Source: Nymphaea colorata (taxonomy: Eukaryota; Streptophyta; Magnoliopsida; Nymphaeales; Nymphaeaceae). From it: a DNA stretch of 64,000 bases. The notes under the pieces are model-generated. The model did no database searches and had not been told where the DNA came from. It saw only the letters and a program-made list of their open reading frames with translations. The position numbers and the translations under genes were made by a program. Each line of letters begins with the position of its first letter. Position 1 is the stretch's first letter. This document shows positions 49,340 to 62,686 of the stretch, one piece after another. The stretch covers positions 11,194,704 through 11,258,703 of the forward strand of contig NC_045139.1 of NCBI RefSeq assembly GCF_008831285.2, given 5' to 3'.

Positions 49340-51332
49340 GCATATCTTTTTATTAGCATAGCTAATATATAGAACTGAATTGTCATTTTGTTTAGGAAAA
49401 GCTATGTGTAGTAAATATATATTAAGGTGTAAAACCCCGATATTTTCACAATGCACTAAGGGTATATGCTCAAATATATGACTAGTAATTTGGGCTTGTT
49501 TGACTTAAGAATACCAACTTAAGGATGAATGTTAAATATATAATCTAGTGCCTAAATGATTGGTGATGACAAATGTTCATCTTCTCCTAACTCTCGAAAT
49601 CCTCGTCATGTAAATATAACTGTGTGCAAGGAAATTATAGCAGCAAATAGTTTGAAGATTGTTGTACTGTAATCTCTATGATAGTTAGATGTTGAAATTG
49701 TATTTCAATGTATGTAATATACTCAAACGTCATTTCTCTAATGAAATTTCAATCTATCTCTTATTAATTTATGAGTAAATATATGAACCTTATTCATAAT
49801 TATGCATTACCTTCCTTTTTAGTCTATATAAATTCAAAAGCAAGTGCATATGAATATTTTTCTCAATATCATATAGAAGACACTTTTCTGATATAATATT
49901 GAGTTTTGTTTTAAATTACTTTTTATATTACCTTTAGACAAACAAAAAAAAAGGCTAATATTTCACAATGTCATCATCCATATTGGCCCTTATTAGCAAA
50001 AACACATGATATTGATCAGTATGTGGTTTGTGCTCTGGCCTACACTTTGCAAATGTCTAGAAATCAACTCAACTATCTCAAATTATTTCAATTACATCTC
50101 AAAATGACTTGTAAACTTCGCTTCTTTTGACAACATCAAAGGACAGAGGCCTCCTCATGCTCTATTATATGGTGACTATGGACTGCTATTGGACAACTCG
50201 TCAATAGCAAATAACAACTTTTCCTTTTTCACACAGAGGCTCTTACCCAACGGCCCCTCTCCTTTCCACAACAAAATGAAGATTAGATTTACACTACCCT
50301 ATCCTTTCATTCCCTTCCATTTTCATTCATTTCTCTTGCATCTAAGTAAGTTTCCATATTTTTTCGTTGGCTCTTCATTAATTCGCCAACACAAAATGAC
50401 TATTATTTCTTTTCCTTTCCCTCCATTCAAAGAAGATGGAAGAAACAATCCTTATAGTGACATTAGACATAGTTTATAATGATTTTATAAGTGATAATCT
50501 ATGATTTTTTAGTAATGAATTTTTAAATTTTAGTTACTATCGTTATTCAAAGTCACCCAACTCACTCATGAGAACCATCTAATCTCCTATGATAAGTAGT
50601 TGAGAGAAAAATAAAGATAAAAATGTCAAATAATATAGGTGATGAAAATATGTGTAGTCTTTTTTTACATACATTAAACAATATTTGTGAGAGATAAATG
50701 TCATTCAATATTATATATATATATTCCCATCGTCGGCCAGTGGAAAAGGGGGGAAATTCTTTCATTCTCCACCGCAATGGTGACATACTGTGCACCACAA
50801 AAAAAAAAAACTTAATGTTTACAGGACCGTTCAAACAAAAAGATGAACGGCCACGGTTCCTAATGTCACAGAAAATTAGGCCACGGTTCAACTTTTCATA
50901 ATATATAGACATATATTTCAAGTTTTCTTTTTCTTTTTCTTGTATACATTCGGTCAAACGTGATCGTTCGACCATGGCGGTCAAAATGGTGAGGTCGGAA
51001 ACACTGGCAATCCGGATAAAGGAACTACGGTAGATAAAAACTTGTCTGCGGTTACATGCCTCTTTGGGATAGACGGAACGGTCCTGTCAAAGTAGAGCAA
51101 AAATATTCAGAAGAACCCTCAGAATCTTTGCCCCATCTTTCGGCAATAGCGTTTGCCGTAACTTTGGCTGCCCGGTTGGAGATCAATTCTTCTCGCTGGC
51201 GGAGCCCGAGGATTTCCATATCAGTTCTTACTCATGCTCAACTTCCCCTTTACCACACTCCCCTCTCACCCCCGCCATGCTGATCGATAGTAGTTCCTTG
51301 TCTGATTAGAGTCTGTCTCTCCCTGTCTCGAG
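49336..51332. other. intergenic; possible 3' LTR, then upstream region of the plastid membrane protein gene
   Basis: 49529 onward may be a copia 3' LTR. Purine/pyrimidine tracts near 50240-50450 resemble the Tourist-like element at 47396, but ends were not defined. 51000-51332 is GC-richer and probably contains the promoter and leader of the next gene. Confidence 0.4.
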
Positions 51333-54300
51333 ATGCCTTCCTTCTTGCGTTATTCGCCGTCCATACCAGTGTCTCCGAGCTACAAGGGCCACCAGTCTCC
51401 TCTATCCCTTCTAAAAAGAGATGGGTATTTCATTTCGGAGAGCCAGAGGAAGGGTGGCCGTCTGAAGAAGGGCCTACCTCTGGGAAGTCCGAGGCTTTCT
51501 GCTGACGATATTGGAAGGGTCGCCGTGAGTTCCAGGCGTGGATCGATAAACTTGGTGAGTTTTTGCTATAGAGAGAATCCATCTGCAGATGGCGGAGAAA
51601 ACGTCGACGTTGATTCGAGGGTGAGCGCGGAAAGAGAAGGAAATGGAATTCCTGAGGACAATGGCTTCAACGTTGAAGTCGGTAACCCTACCGTGCCAGT
51701 TTACATGCGGGCGTCTCGGATGAGCCTCGGCGATCAGGCGTTCTTTCTCTTGGCTTTTGTTGCCTGCACGGTAATATATGAGTTCTTTCAATCACGCTAT
51801 CTTCTTTACTTCTTTCTCGTCTACTTTTCCACTTCGATACTTGGAGAATTGAAGTCATTCCATGAAATGAGACATTTTGGAGTCATTCCATGAAATGAGA
51901 CATTCTTCTTTTTCAGGTGATTTCCTGCTTATTTTGACTGTTAGAAACTTTGTGACTTTTCCGCTTCTTGTTTTAGTTTGAACGTTCATTGTAAACTATC
52001 CGTTGCATGTCACTTAACTGCAAATAAGGTTTTTTGCACGTGGGGTTTTTTTTATTGTGTTATTTGTACATCAGTAAGTCAATGATTAGTTGGTCAAATT
52101 ACAGTTGGTAATTCTACTTTACCCTTGTTGGTTTCATCTGATTATCTATTTTATGAATAATTTATAATTTCGAATATTTGATGATTGGAGCTTATATGAG
52201 TTGATTGAATTAATGTTTCGTCCTGAATCCTTAGAACTGGTTTGTCCGTAACAGTTAAGTTGTTGAGTTCATTGTCATTTTGGTTAAGTTTCCGCACTAG
52301 TGATGGTATGGTTGTTGCGATTTTTTTCCTTGAGATTTTTTAAGTTTTTGTTTGTTGCTTCTCTATATTCTTTTTAGGGTGATTGGCGATCGCACTTAAT
52401 CTTTGTAATTTATTCGGTTTGAAAACATTCATAGGCAATTGTTAAGGTGGTGGATAAGGTAGAGAAATGGATGGAGAAGATGTTGAAACAGAATATCGAA
52501 CTGTGGTTGCTAGAAAACAAATGACTTTTGATAAGTTATGTCACTCTTGATTGGAAAATGAAAAACTGGGCACTGTAAAAATGCTTAGTTACAAATTGCC
52601 TCTTTACTTTGTGGCAAGTCAGGTCCTCATGTGGACATAAGTGCCAATGACAGATATGGCTGTCATATAGCTAATTCAAGAAGAAGTGCCTACATAATTG
52701 GCTGCTGAATGTGTTTTGTTCTAATTTCTAAATGGTATCTACTGGCATGGCCTTTTGAAGTTTTATCAGATAAACCTGAAATCTGCTGAAGATGTTAATG
52801 GACATAATTTTTTGTTTATGATCCTTTGAACTTGTTCCTTTCTATCATGATTATTGTTGGTGTACTCGCTGTTATTTTTGGCATTAATAAACTGTCTATT
52901 GATTATCTAGATTTTGTTTTCCTTGCAGACTTCTATAGCATTTACAAGTTTGGTTGTTGCAGCAATTCCAACTTTATTTGTAAGTTCCAAAATTCTAGTA
53001 CTCTTGCTCAGAGTCGTAGTCTCCTATATTTTGTTCTTTATATTTTTTATTCCAGGGGATGTGTGGATAAATTAGTTAACAAATGCGGTTAAAATAAACT
53101 TCTCTAATACATAATTTACTGTATGCCAGCCAAGTAGAAAACCTGTTACTGTGCACCGTTTGGCTTAGACTCACAACTTCCTTTTAGTCCCCTCCAATCT
53201 CTTACCTTCTATTTCTTGATGCACTATCCTTCTTAAAAGCCTTGTATTAATCTTATGGTTAATTTGATGTCTCTTTTTCCCTCCAATATATTTTGAGGAG
53301 TGTTATGTTTCTTGACATTTTTCCATATAAGCATCGTTCTTCTTCCAATTTTGAATACGAGTGACATTGAGAGTTGCCTTGTTTGATACTTGATGCTGCT
53401 GAATGGCTTCGGTCCTTCTTCTTCTTCATGGTGCATGTTTGTGCTCATTCATGTGGGAACTCATGCACGCCTGCGTTCCTTTTGATGTAGAAGTTTGAGT
53501 TCCATGCACTAAATTCTCTTAGGAATTATAATGGAATGACTTTTATATAGAAATTCTCCTTAACAGGATTGCTTGATACAACTCAATTGAACAAAGTTGT
53601 TGTTTCTTCTGTTAAAGTTCCAGCAAAGATTGTGATTTTTGAGAATGAAGATGAGATTATCTCCAAATGGAATTTAGAACCTGTAACCAGTTTAGTTTCT
53701 AATGAAATCTTATTTACTTAAGCATCACAGTTATCATGAGTTTGCAAATAATTGCTTGATTCTGATAGGACCTCACATGTCTGTCGCTCTTTTGTGTTCG
53801 TAAGTTTTTTTATTCAATTATTGATCCTAAGTTTGTGAAATGGAACTTATTTACAAGTTTATTCCATGGAACTGAGAAGCGAAACCTCGTAAAGGAGGTA
53901 TCCTTGCTTTAACTTCCTGCAATATCAATGCAAATGTGAAGAATGGTGGTCCATTTCCAATATTTCCTGCCATCAAACGGCCCCTTATTGAACTGTGGTA
54001 CCTCATTGATCAATACTGCATGTCTTCTCTTTATGGAATCATGTCAAAACTATCAGGCTCCTTAGTTTTATATTTTTGAACGAGTTGCAAAGAGACCTTG
54101 CAATTAAGTAGCTTGAGGCAAGGTTCTTGCCTATTCTCCGGTGCAATGTTAGTATGTGCTGGGACTGGCTTCATTCTGTTAACTGCTTGTTGGACTTTTT
54201 GTTGTTGATATCTCTGTGTTCCTTGTTGAGACCATTAGCCATGAGCTGTTGCTCTCCTTACTAGGCAATGGGAAGAGCTGCAACATCTCTCTCAAAGCTG

Positions 54301-55020
54301 GCAGATGCTGCTCGTGAGGAGCTACCAAGTACGATGGCTGCTATCAGGCTTTCAGGGATGGAGATCAGTGATCTTACCCTTGAACTGAGTGATCTCAGGT
54401 AAATAATCAATGACTTGCCCCAGTTACTTGACAGATTTGTTCTTTTGTATGAAGAGTAATACATCTTTTCCCTGTATTTTCTTTGTATACACTGTTCAAG
54501 AACTGAATAATGAGTTAATGATCTTGCATTCAGCCATGTGGCACATACACCGAAGGAACAACGTATCATGTCATCAAGACCACTTTTCAAGAACTTGTTT
54601 ATTTTTCTTTATCAATAATATTGGATCTGATACACATTTTTTGGGCGTTTAGTCGAGAGATAGCTGATGGTGTAACCAAGTCAGCACAGGCAGTCCAGGC
54701 TGCTGAAGCTGGAATACGGCAGATTGGTGCTTTAGCACGGGATCGAACTGTTTGTATGCCACCATATCCCAGTGCTTTTATGTTCTGCATTCTTCTCTCC
54801 CTTTGTATATGCCTGAACTTTTATTTTATTTTCAAATGCAGCAATGATACAGGATACTGCAAGCAAGCCCATGAATTCCCTGCAGCCTGTGGTTGCAGGA
54901 GCAGCAAGAAGAACATCACAAGCAGTTGGTCATGCTAGGCGGACATTTATGAACATAATTTCTAGACGAGAATTCATCTCAGATGGTGAAGATGATGCAT
55001 CTGATAGGATAGAAGTGTGA
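51333..55020 (+). CDS. plastid-targeted single-span membrane protein with amphipathic C-terminal helices (DUF948-like)
   Basis: Exons 51333-51770, 52929-52979, 54265-54398, 54653-54753 and 54842-55020 join in frame into 300 aa. The first ~75 residues are basic and Ser-rich with few acids, like a plastid transit peptide. A hydrophobic span at about 134-163 (AFFLLAFVACT, then TSIAFTSLVVAAIPTLF) crosses the exon 1-2 junction. Helical segments follow: SLSKLADAAREELP, then SDLTLELSDLS, then a heptad-like stretch VTKSAQAVQAAEAGIRQIG. The tail is acidic (DGEDDASD). This matches a conserved plant group I remember as uncharacterised chloroplast membrane proteins, and the membrane anchor plus helix resembles DUF948. 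Function is unknown. ATG 51333 is chosen because it opens the transit-like region in frame. The gene is intact. Confidence 0.8.
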
Positions 55021-55891
55021 TATACTTGAATAGTAGCAGCATCTTCTATTGCAGATTAAGAAAGAAAAGGATTGTTTAGTTTAGGTGCGAGATTGATTAG
55101 AATTTTGTTTCATTGATGTGCATATCTATGGTGACTATGATAAATTGTCAACATTTCAGGTTTGTAAATGATTAAAAATGTGTCCTCATTGATGGGCATA
55201 TATACATGGTTATTATGCTAAATTGACAACCTTTAATCTGTCATTTGACGATTTAATCATGCTTGGGTGTTGACTTCTGTGAGGAGATGCATGTTGGGCT
55301 CAATCTTGTGCCATTCAGTGGAGCAACTAGGTTGGATATGTCGTACTCTATGAGTCGTTTGTTTTAGTTTCTACTCTAGATACTTGGGTATTGGAAGAGC
55401 TATAAATAGGTATACTCATCTAAATGCTTTTCTCTTGCTCTTTTAATTTGTTCCTTTTTATCTAAATGATGGACTAGACTCCTTAAACTGCCCCATTTAA
55501 TGAACCTCTTCTCCAAGTAAAACCTGGTTGAGCCCTGACGACCTATGGTGTGATCAAGGAGCCATTTCATGGAGGCATTTGACCGTCAGGCTAGTAGCCT
55601 CTTCAACCTTACATCTTCATGGTCACTACGAGGGCATTTGAAAGCAAGAACAGTTTGTTATGTTTTCATGCTGCTGTCCATAAATCTGGGGCAAATTCAT
55701 GAAATTCTACCGTAAGTAGTCAATGAATCTGCCTAATCTTTAGGGCAAATTTATAAAATAGTAACAAAACTGTTCTCATTGCCAAACAACCCTGACAAGT
55801 CATTCTTGGGGTTTTTAAATGTGCATCATCTTAGCTTCCTTTGTCGTTCAAGTAATTTTTTTGTTAATTTTAGCAGCCTTTACAATCCAAG
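55021..55891. other. 3' flank of the plastid membrane protein gene
   Basis: AT-rich; no gene recognised. It contains the probable 3'UTR. Confidence 0.5.
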
Positions 55892-56681
55892 TTATCGGTT
55901 ATTCGACTGAGTCCCATTCGAGGCCAACTTACCTGGGGACCTGCGGGTGAACTTCATTGTTTTAACCTTGGACCACCCATCGTCCACAACTATCTCAGGC
56001 TCCTTATACTGTTTCAGATTACTGCAGTTAACAGTGAATTGGGTCATCGACCCACACTTCGAGCAGTACTTAACACGAGATTCATACTCCACAGTCTGCA
56101 CGAACGATCGGCCCTCCTCAACAGATAATCTCAACTCCGAGGTCGACTGGAAACCAATCGGAGCCTCTTATCTGTAAGCGCGCATAATATCCCTTTTCCA
56201 ACCTTCTGGTGCATTAATCTTTACTCACAAATCTCGCCCCCAACAACTCTGCAACGACAATTGGGAAATCCGAAAGCCTAATCCAAATACAAACACGGTT
56301 GTGAGCCTCAACCTTCATTGGGTGCCCCGGTTGCCATCGATTGGCAACCAGAACCATATTACCTACTCTCCATGTCCCAGGAGATAGCAGTGCGGTGATT
56401 TCTTCCTCTGTAGCTGCTCTAATCAGAAAGTTGCCCTTACCGACAACCGTGAATCTGACGGACGGGAGGTGCGTCAACTGCTCCTTTAGAGAGTCTAAGA
56501 TAAAAGGATAGTCAAGCCGACGAACGTCATAGTTATTTGCAATGGTGCCTATGGCCGAAAAATCGAATCGCTTAGAAAGCTGGCAGTACACCGTCTTTGG
56601 GATGATCAGGTGCTTCACTACGACAATCTCCTCCTTCACCAGAAAGTCGATGACGACCTTGTCGTCAGAGTTCCCCTTCAC
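55892..56681 (-). pseudogene. broken LINE-type ORF1 with DUF4283 and zinc knuckle
   Basis: The minus strand encodes a DUF4283-like region: LLSPGTWRVGNMVLVANRW, then HPMKVEAHNRVCIWIRLSDF. After stops and frame changes between about 56134 and 56214 comes a zf-CCHC_4-like region with VEYESRVKYCSKCGSMTQF and a final Cys. Upstream, RSWANIVEG near 56690 fits the usual ORF1 start region. In plants this pairing is typical of LINE ORF1 proteins that bind element RNA. The knuckle reads Cys-x2-Cys-x4-Gln-x4-Cys, so the zinc-binding His is replaced by Gln. No reverse transcriptase is present nearby, so this is an isolated dead fragment. Confidence 0.72.
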
Positions 56682-57855
56682 CCCCTTCCACTATGTTTGC
56701 CCACGAGCGCGAACCCCCTCCGGCGCTGTTCGATCCTCTTCACGCCTCTCCGCCGCAACCTCTACAACCTCCATCTCCTCTTCTTCCGTCTCGCCCGCCC
56801 GCGGAACTGTAGCCACGGAGCTTCTCTCTCTTCTTCAGCAGGAGCAACGGCCAACGGAACTACAGCACTACGGCCCTCGTGAAAGGAAATTGTCACACCA
56901 TACTTAAAAATACTGTTTTACCCTTAACAAGCAACGTAATTTCACACAATTTTGGATTCAAGTGCTCATTTTCTTTTTGAGGAGAAAGCTCAGACCGATT
57001 TGCCAGATCCCTACCGTTTTGCTAATTGAAACAGAAAGGAAGCCGGGAACTGCTGTATTTTAGCAGGTTCATGGGTTGAGTTAGTAACTCGGATTGGGAC
57101 CAAAATATTTTTGTGTTAGCACATATGGAAGATAGACAAATTCCCAGCAGTAAAGTCCCAACGAGAAACGCAATATAATCAAATAAGCTGCTATAATGGT
57201 ATACAACTATACATCATCATCGACACTTATGATTAACAATATTTGATTCTTCCAAACAAGTATCGTTCTCTGAGCATTGAGATTTCAAATCTTAAAATAC
57301 GGCACAAAAGAATTGGATTTCTACCATTGACCCTATTAAGAACATATGGCCCTCCTGTACAGTGGTAAATAATTTTAAACTAATAAAATTGTTTAGGCTA
57401 ATGGTCTTGATGGATCGTGATTAAGTTGCCATGCATTTTGGTGAGTCGCAAAGCAAGTTATGAACCTGCCATCAGTTTTGACAAGCCTCACAACAATATT
57501 TTTACGATTCGTAGGTGGAGAGAAAGATAAGGGTACGAGGAAGTCATTTCATTTCATAACAATGAGAGTTCAAAGAATAAGCAGATGACTCATCGCTAAA
57601 GATAACAAGAGACAACTTCCATAGTTATATGATGCTATGAAGTCATCTGTTATACAGCGGCGCTGCATGTGCTGCATACAGTGGCCCATTCAACACTTCT
57701 GGAGATAGGTTTGGTGTTCAAAAATAGGGAAATGTTGACATAGGTGTTGTTCCAATTTTATGATGGTCAGCAGGCATGAAGCTGAATGTCAGGGTTGTCA
57801 AAGCTGCAGGCAGAAAAATGACCTCTCTAATTATATATCATTTTATTGGATGTTG
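56682..57855. other. N-terminal relic of ORF1, then intergenic DNA
   Basis: 56682-56900 is GC-rich and probably the frameshifted N-terminal part of the LINE ORF1. The rest carries no recognised feature and includes the 3' flank of the DUF707 gene. Confidence 0.45.
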
Positions 57856-58033
57856 TTATGATGTCTTGCTCCCGCTTGTGGCAGGCGGATATGGGTCAGT
57901 CCAGCAATCATCATCCATCACTGCCTTGTCCCATCTCTCCCGGAAAATCTCTAGCTCCCTGAGGCACTGTTTCCTCACCTGTAGCCACTCAAATGTGTAT
58001 ATGATTGACTAATACACCACACAAATATATAGG

Positions 58034-58071
<38 letters not shown>

Positions 58072-61000
58072 TCCATGAGAAAATTATAAACTGACCTCAG
58101 ATCTTGTACTGCTCGCAGGCGAGTCATCGAGTGCCTGCAGACATGATTCATGAAACATGAATCATGACATATAATTTCAAAATTAGCTGGGAATCAAGTG
58201 ATGGTGCTAATCCTAGTTGAAATTGAACCAGTAGGCAGGATGTGTTGCTCAAAACCAGCTGACATGAAGTATTTCAGGAACTAATGATCCACAGCCAAAG
58301 TCAACCGTGCAACTAGGTTGAAAGTGGTTCCTTCAAAGTTAAGCAGGTCCAAAATGGCTGTTTCAGCTATGAAATTTGACAATATGCACAAGTTATAGTT
58401 GCCAAACTAATCACCTCTATAGCTCTTGTTATTAATAAAATTCGAACGTGAATTTTTTGTGTGTTTTTTTTCTGTCTCGATCAACAGAGGTTTACATGAT
58501 TTTTAAATGTAATCAGGTTAATCCGCTTACCTTGTTTCCACGCGGATGTCCAAGCGTGCGCATACCAAGATGGACAAGATACTCACTGTCAACTACACCA
58601 ACATTTGTGCTCCTCTCGCCCTATTTGATTATGCAATTAGATGGTAACACTAACAATTAAAGTGCTAAAAGAAATAGATGGTGACTCGTGAGGAATCCCA
58701 ACCTGTGCACAGTAACCAAGCCTCATGTCCAAGCCCCAAGCATGGATCAAGTCGTTCTGCAAAGCAATGTGCAAGAGATGATGATGCAAAAAGCAATGAA
58801 CAGAAACATGAAAAACAGTGGTCTCCTTATGAAATAGGATGCCACTAAATTTTCCATGATATAATAAATTAGGACTAAGTGGCTAGAACATGTTACATAA
58901 CCCACAATTCAGGTTTTGTTGCATGGTATTCCAATAATGATACGACAATCAACAATTTAAGCTAAATTTTGTCAATAACAGGCCTTTCTGTAGCAAAGAA
59001 TGAGGCTCTGCAAATGCCCCAAAAGTTGTTCATATGCTCAGTCTACCAAACAATGAAACAACAATATCCACCTGGATCATGTGCCATGCACAGCGCCAGG
59101 CTGCTCTTGAGAACACTGGGGCCATCATCTCTACCCACCTGCAACATAAAACTAAGTCAGCCACAGTCTTTGTGGAAAGAGGTGCATGAGTGCATAAATC
59201 CAGGGCGAAAAGGCCCAAAAGCTTGTCTCTGTTAGGTCCTTGAATATTCACATGATGTTAAACGCTAATCCTTTGATCAAGTGACTATTTTGGAAATCTT
59301 TTGGATTGAGTAGGTCATTTTTTAATTATACAAATTTAACTACGTCTCAGAAACAACAGCAGCATCATATCAAAACCATGGTGGAAAATTAGAATCTGAA
59401 TTCACTCCAATTATACATTTTCAAACATTTTGCCTATTGAGGTAGAGATCTTTGGAAACAGCAGAACAGTTCTTTAGTTGACCAATATCTAGCAAAGTAT
59501 TTATTCTGACAAAGTAGTAAACATTTCCAATGAATATATTTTCTAGGCCAACCTTTTAACTAAGAAGTGGGCTTCCCAGGAATTCTAATGCAGATAATGG
59601 AAACATTGTTATTCCTAAATACCAATATGTACAAAGCAGAAGTCCATTATTTACAGGGAAAGTGAGAAAGTGTGAAGCGCTAAATCATTAGCAACTAAAC
59701 AAAAAAATGTGACTCAACATTTGACAATATTCATGTTTATTTTTCATCACATTGTCTTTTGTTGTGTAATTGAACTGTTTAACAAATTCAGCTGATAAAA
59801 CAAAACCATACCCGGTGCATGGTGGGGCAGTACTGTTCTCATAACACCTCCCACTGCCATGAAACTTGTATGCTCTTCTGCAATACAGAAGATGTTTACT
59901 TATACACAGAGTAGATCAGAAGTTTTCATCATCTTGTAAATGCACTTAAAATATGCTATACCAGGAGCCATTTTCCAATCTAACCTATGAACTCTTGAAT
60001 TTGCTGAACGCACAGTAATTCTGTGATGCACTGCTGACTTAATTGGGTCCAGCGCTGGCTGAGATATTTCTAGTCCTTCTTCTTCAACGATAAACAAGTA
60101 CCTGCTAAAATTTCATCGAACTTTTATGTTATTCCCCAGGAAAACTCTAAATGTTTATTCAAGTTTCACTGGGTGATACCTTTTCAACAAGAGATGTAGT
60201 TGGCGTGAAATTGAGTCATGTTCATGCACAACTTTAACCATGCAACTTAAATAGTACCTTTGCATAGTTATGAAACATGCCTTTGTGCCTCTTGCTTACA
60301 TGTTAAACAAGCTCAAAATAAAAATAATAATAATTATACGCCAGCTCAGATCTGGATCAGAGTTCACATCTATAAAAGAAATTGCCTAATAAATATTAGG
60401 TCCATAAAATAGGAAAAGAAGAAAGAGAGCTGCACACATGGCAGCACTAAAATGAACTAATTCCAAATAATTTTTTGAGAAAATATTAATTGATAGAGTA
60501 AACAAAGTTTTCAGAAGTGCCACATCAGCAATATTTACAAAGTTGTTCTGCATGTTAAGGTCAATCCAAGCTGTAAATTCACTGGTAGCTTGAGACAATC
60601 AGGAACATGATGGTAATAGACGGTTTTGCTACATAGAGGTTAGGATAAGAATTAAGAGTCCGTCATGCAGAAGACAATCATAGAAAAGGATATCCTAATC
60701 TTGGAGTCATTGATTTATGGGTGTTTCTATAATGGGCTGGTAAAAACACCGACTCTGTTATTTGGATCCATTTATTAGCTCAAATCTATACAAACTTATG
60801 GTCATCCATGCCACTGGCTTTTAGGTACAGAAAGCAAAAGGATTAGGTTGCAAACAATCATAATGAATTTTCTTAAACGCAAGAACTCAAACATACCTTG
60901 CAGGGTGAAAATGGTCAACATCAAGATCCTCATCCCATAGGAAAATATAGCTATATTCAGCAACTATGTCTGGATGCAAGAAACGCTTAGCAAACCACCT

Positions 61001-62686
61001 ATACAATAAAAAAGAAAAATGAAGCTGGAAATTAAGAAAGCTATTATGCTAAATTCATGTCTTCTGCTGCTGGCTTCAATACAGAAGCAAGAGTACATTC
61101 AACCATGTTTCTGAATAAACTTTGATGGCCAAAGAACAACCATTTTGTTTGGTTAATTGCAGAGATATGCAACGTGCTTTCACTCCATGGAAAGTCCCGC
61201 CATTGATCAACAACTCCATCATAGTGGAAGAGCATGATTGTGAAGTTGGTTGGTGGAAACTAAAATTGAAGGTAAAGCCAATTATTAGCATGTCATCCCA
61301 AAATTAAATGTAGAAGTTGGAATTTCAGCTCTAGAAATGGCATGCACCTTCTTCACTATATTATCCACATTTTCCTTCTGATTAATACCAACTGCTATTG
61401 CCAGTAGACTTTTCTTAGCTTTTTCCTTTTTATCCATGAACACAAACAAGTTCCAAGGTTAGTGTAAACTGTAAACTACAAAGCCCTTACAAACATGTGG
61501 CTCTATGAGAATGAAGCAGATCAAACAAACGGAGTAATGATTACAGTATCATGATGGGAATTTGGTAGTTAACATGGACATCCCGGTGGTGCAATAATTT
61601 AGAGTTAGTGAATCATTTATTATTGCAGTCAATCTTAATAACTCAAATGGACCAATCAAGTGGATTATTCTACTCCATTGCCATCTAGCGCATTTATGAG
61701 CGCAGGATGGCCACCATTTGAACTGACATTAAGGCTAAAAATAATTAGCAAGAAACCTAGAAATTCAAGAAGTTGCATTCAGCTGTCCAGTGCAATTGAT
61801 TAAATAAAAATTGCCCTGTTTGTTACTCTGATTCTCTATGACATTTTTTGTCCACTTACAGCAGATAGGTAATCATGTCATTCTTGGATTGACATTCCTT
61901 GTCACTCAAGAAACTTAAAGTCTCAACGCACCTGATCTCTGGAAACGCCCCAAAGACTCCTCCTTTCAAAATCAGAAGTTGCACTCACTATACCTCTCGG
62001 CAATGACTCAGTTCCACGAGCACGATACTGAATCTGACAGTTACATGAAGAATACCGAGTAAACTATAGAGAAAACACGACTAGAATTTCTCTGAAAGAT
62101 ATTGCATCAATTGTGAACGAGAACTTCAAACAAGTATCTGGCTTCTTGCAAATATCAGTTTCAAAATGAGGCATGAATATGAAACCTTGCATCGACTACG
62201 CTCTGGTGCTTCCAAAGGGGCAATTTCTGCCCACCTTGATGCTTTCTGCAAAGCATGTTTGTGAATTTAATTCTATTAATAAGCTGATCAAGTCAGAAGA
62301 GATACAAACAAATGAATCTTTGTGTTGAAGTACAGAATGGATACAGGGCAACACTTAATTCGTATGCAGTTCCATTCTAACAAGCAAAACTAACAGTGAC
62401 AACACATTTGACCAACTCACTTCCTCTGAATCGGAGACAAAGAAATTGCTTCCCACGCAAAAAGCAATAACTACCAATGGCACCACCAAAAGGATTTTGA
62501 CTTGAAAAGGTCTCCAGTTTGTGGTTTCTGTTAGCCCATGTCCCTGTGTAAGATTGGGAAGTAACATATGAAACAATCCTAACCAAAGAAGCACAAAGAA
62601 TGTACAACGATATGCAAAGTAACACATACTGTCGAAGAACAAGTGCATCTGCCGAAAAAACTATAGTCACATTTCTTTGTTGTCAT
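57856..62686 (-). CDS. DUF707 family protein (type II membrane, 14 exons)
   Basis: Exons from the 5' end: 62630-62686, 62421-62543, 62186-62245, 61932-62033, 61348-61425 (acceptor slightly uncertain), 61141-61259, 60897-60998, 59985-60101, 59812-59877, 59072-59138, 58703-58756, 58531-58620, 58096-58134 and 57856-57978. They give 398 aa. One hydrophobic span near residues 32-52 (VKILLVVPLVVIAFCVG) suggests a signal anchor. Family blocks are complete: LLAIAVGINQKENVD, FTIMLFHYDGVVDQWRDF, HISAINQTKWWFAKRFLHPD, YIFLWDEDLDVDHF, EEEGLEISQPALDP, WVEMMAPVFSRAAWRCAW, NDLIHAWGLDMRLGYCAQ and TNVGVVDSEYLVHLGM. The acidic WDED resembles a metal-binding motif of sugar-transferring enzymes, but activity is not established. 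Some members are named lysine ketoglutarate reductase trans-splicing-related, a label with little functional support. All junctions are GT-AG with matching phase. Confidence 0.92.
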
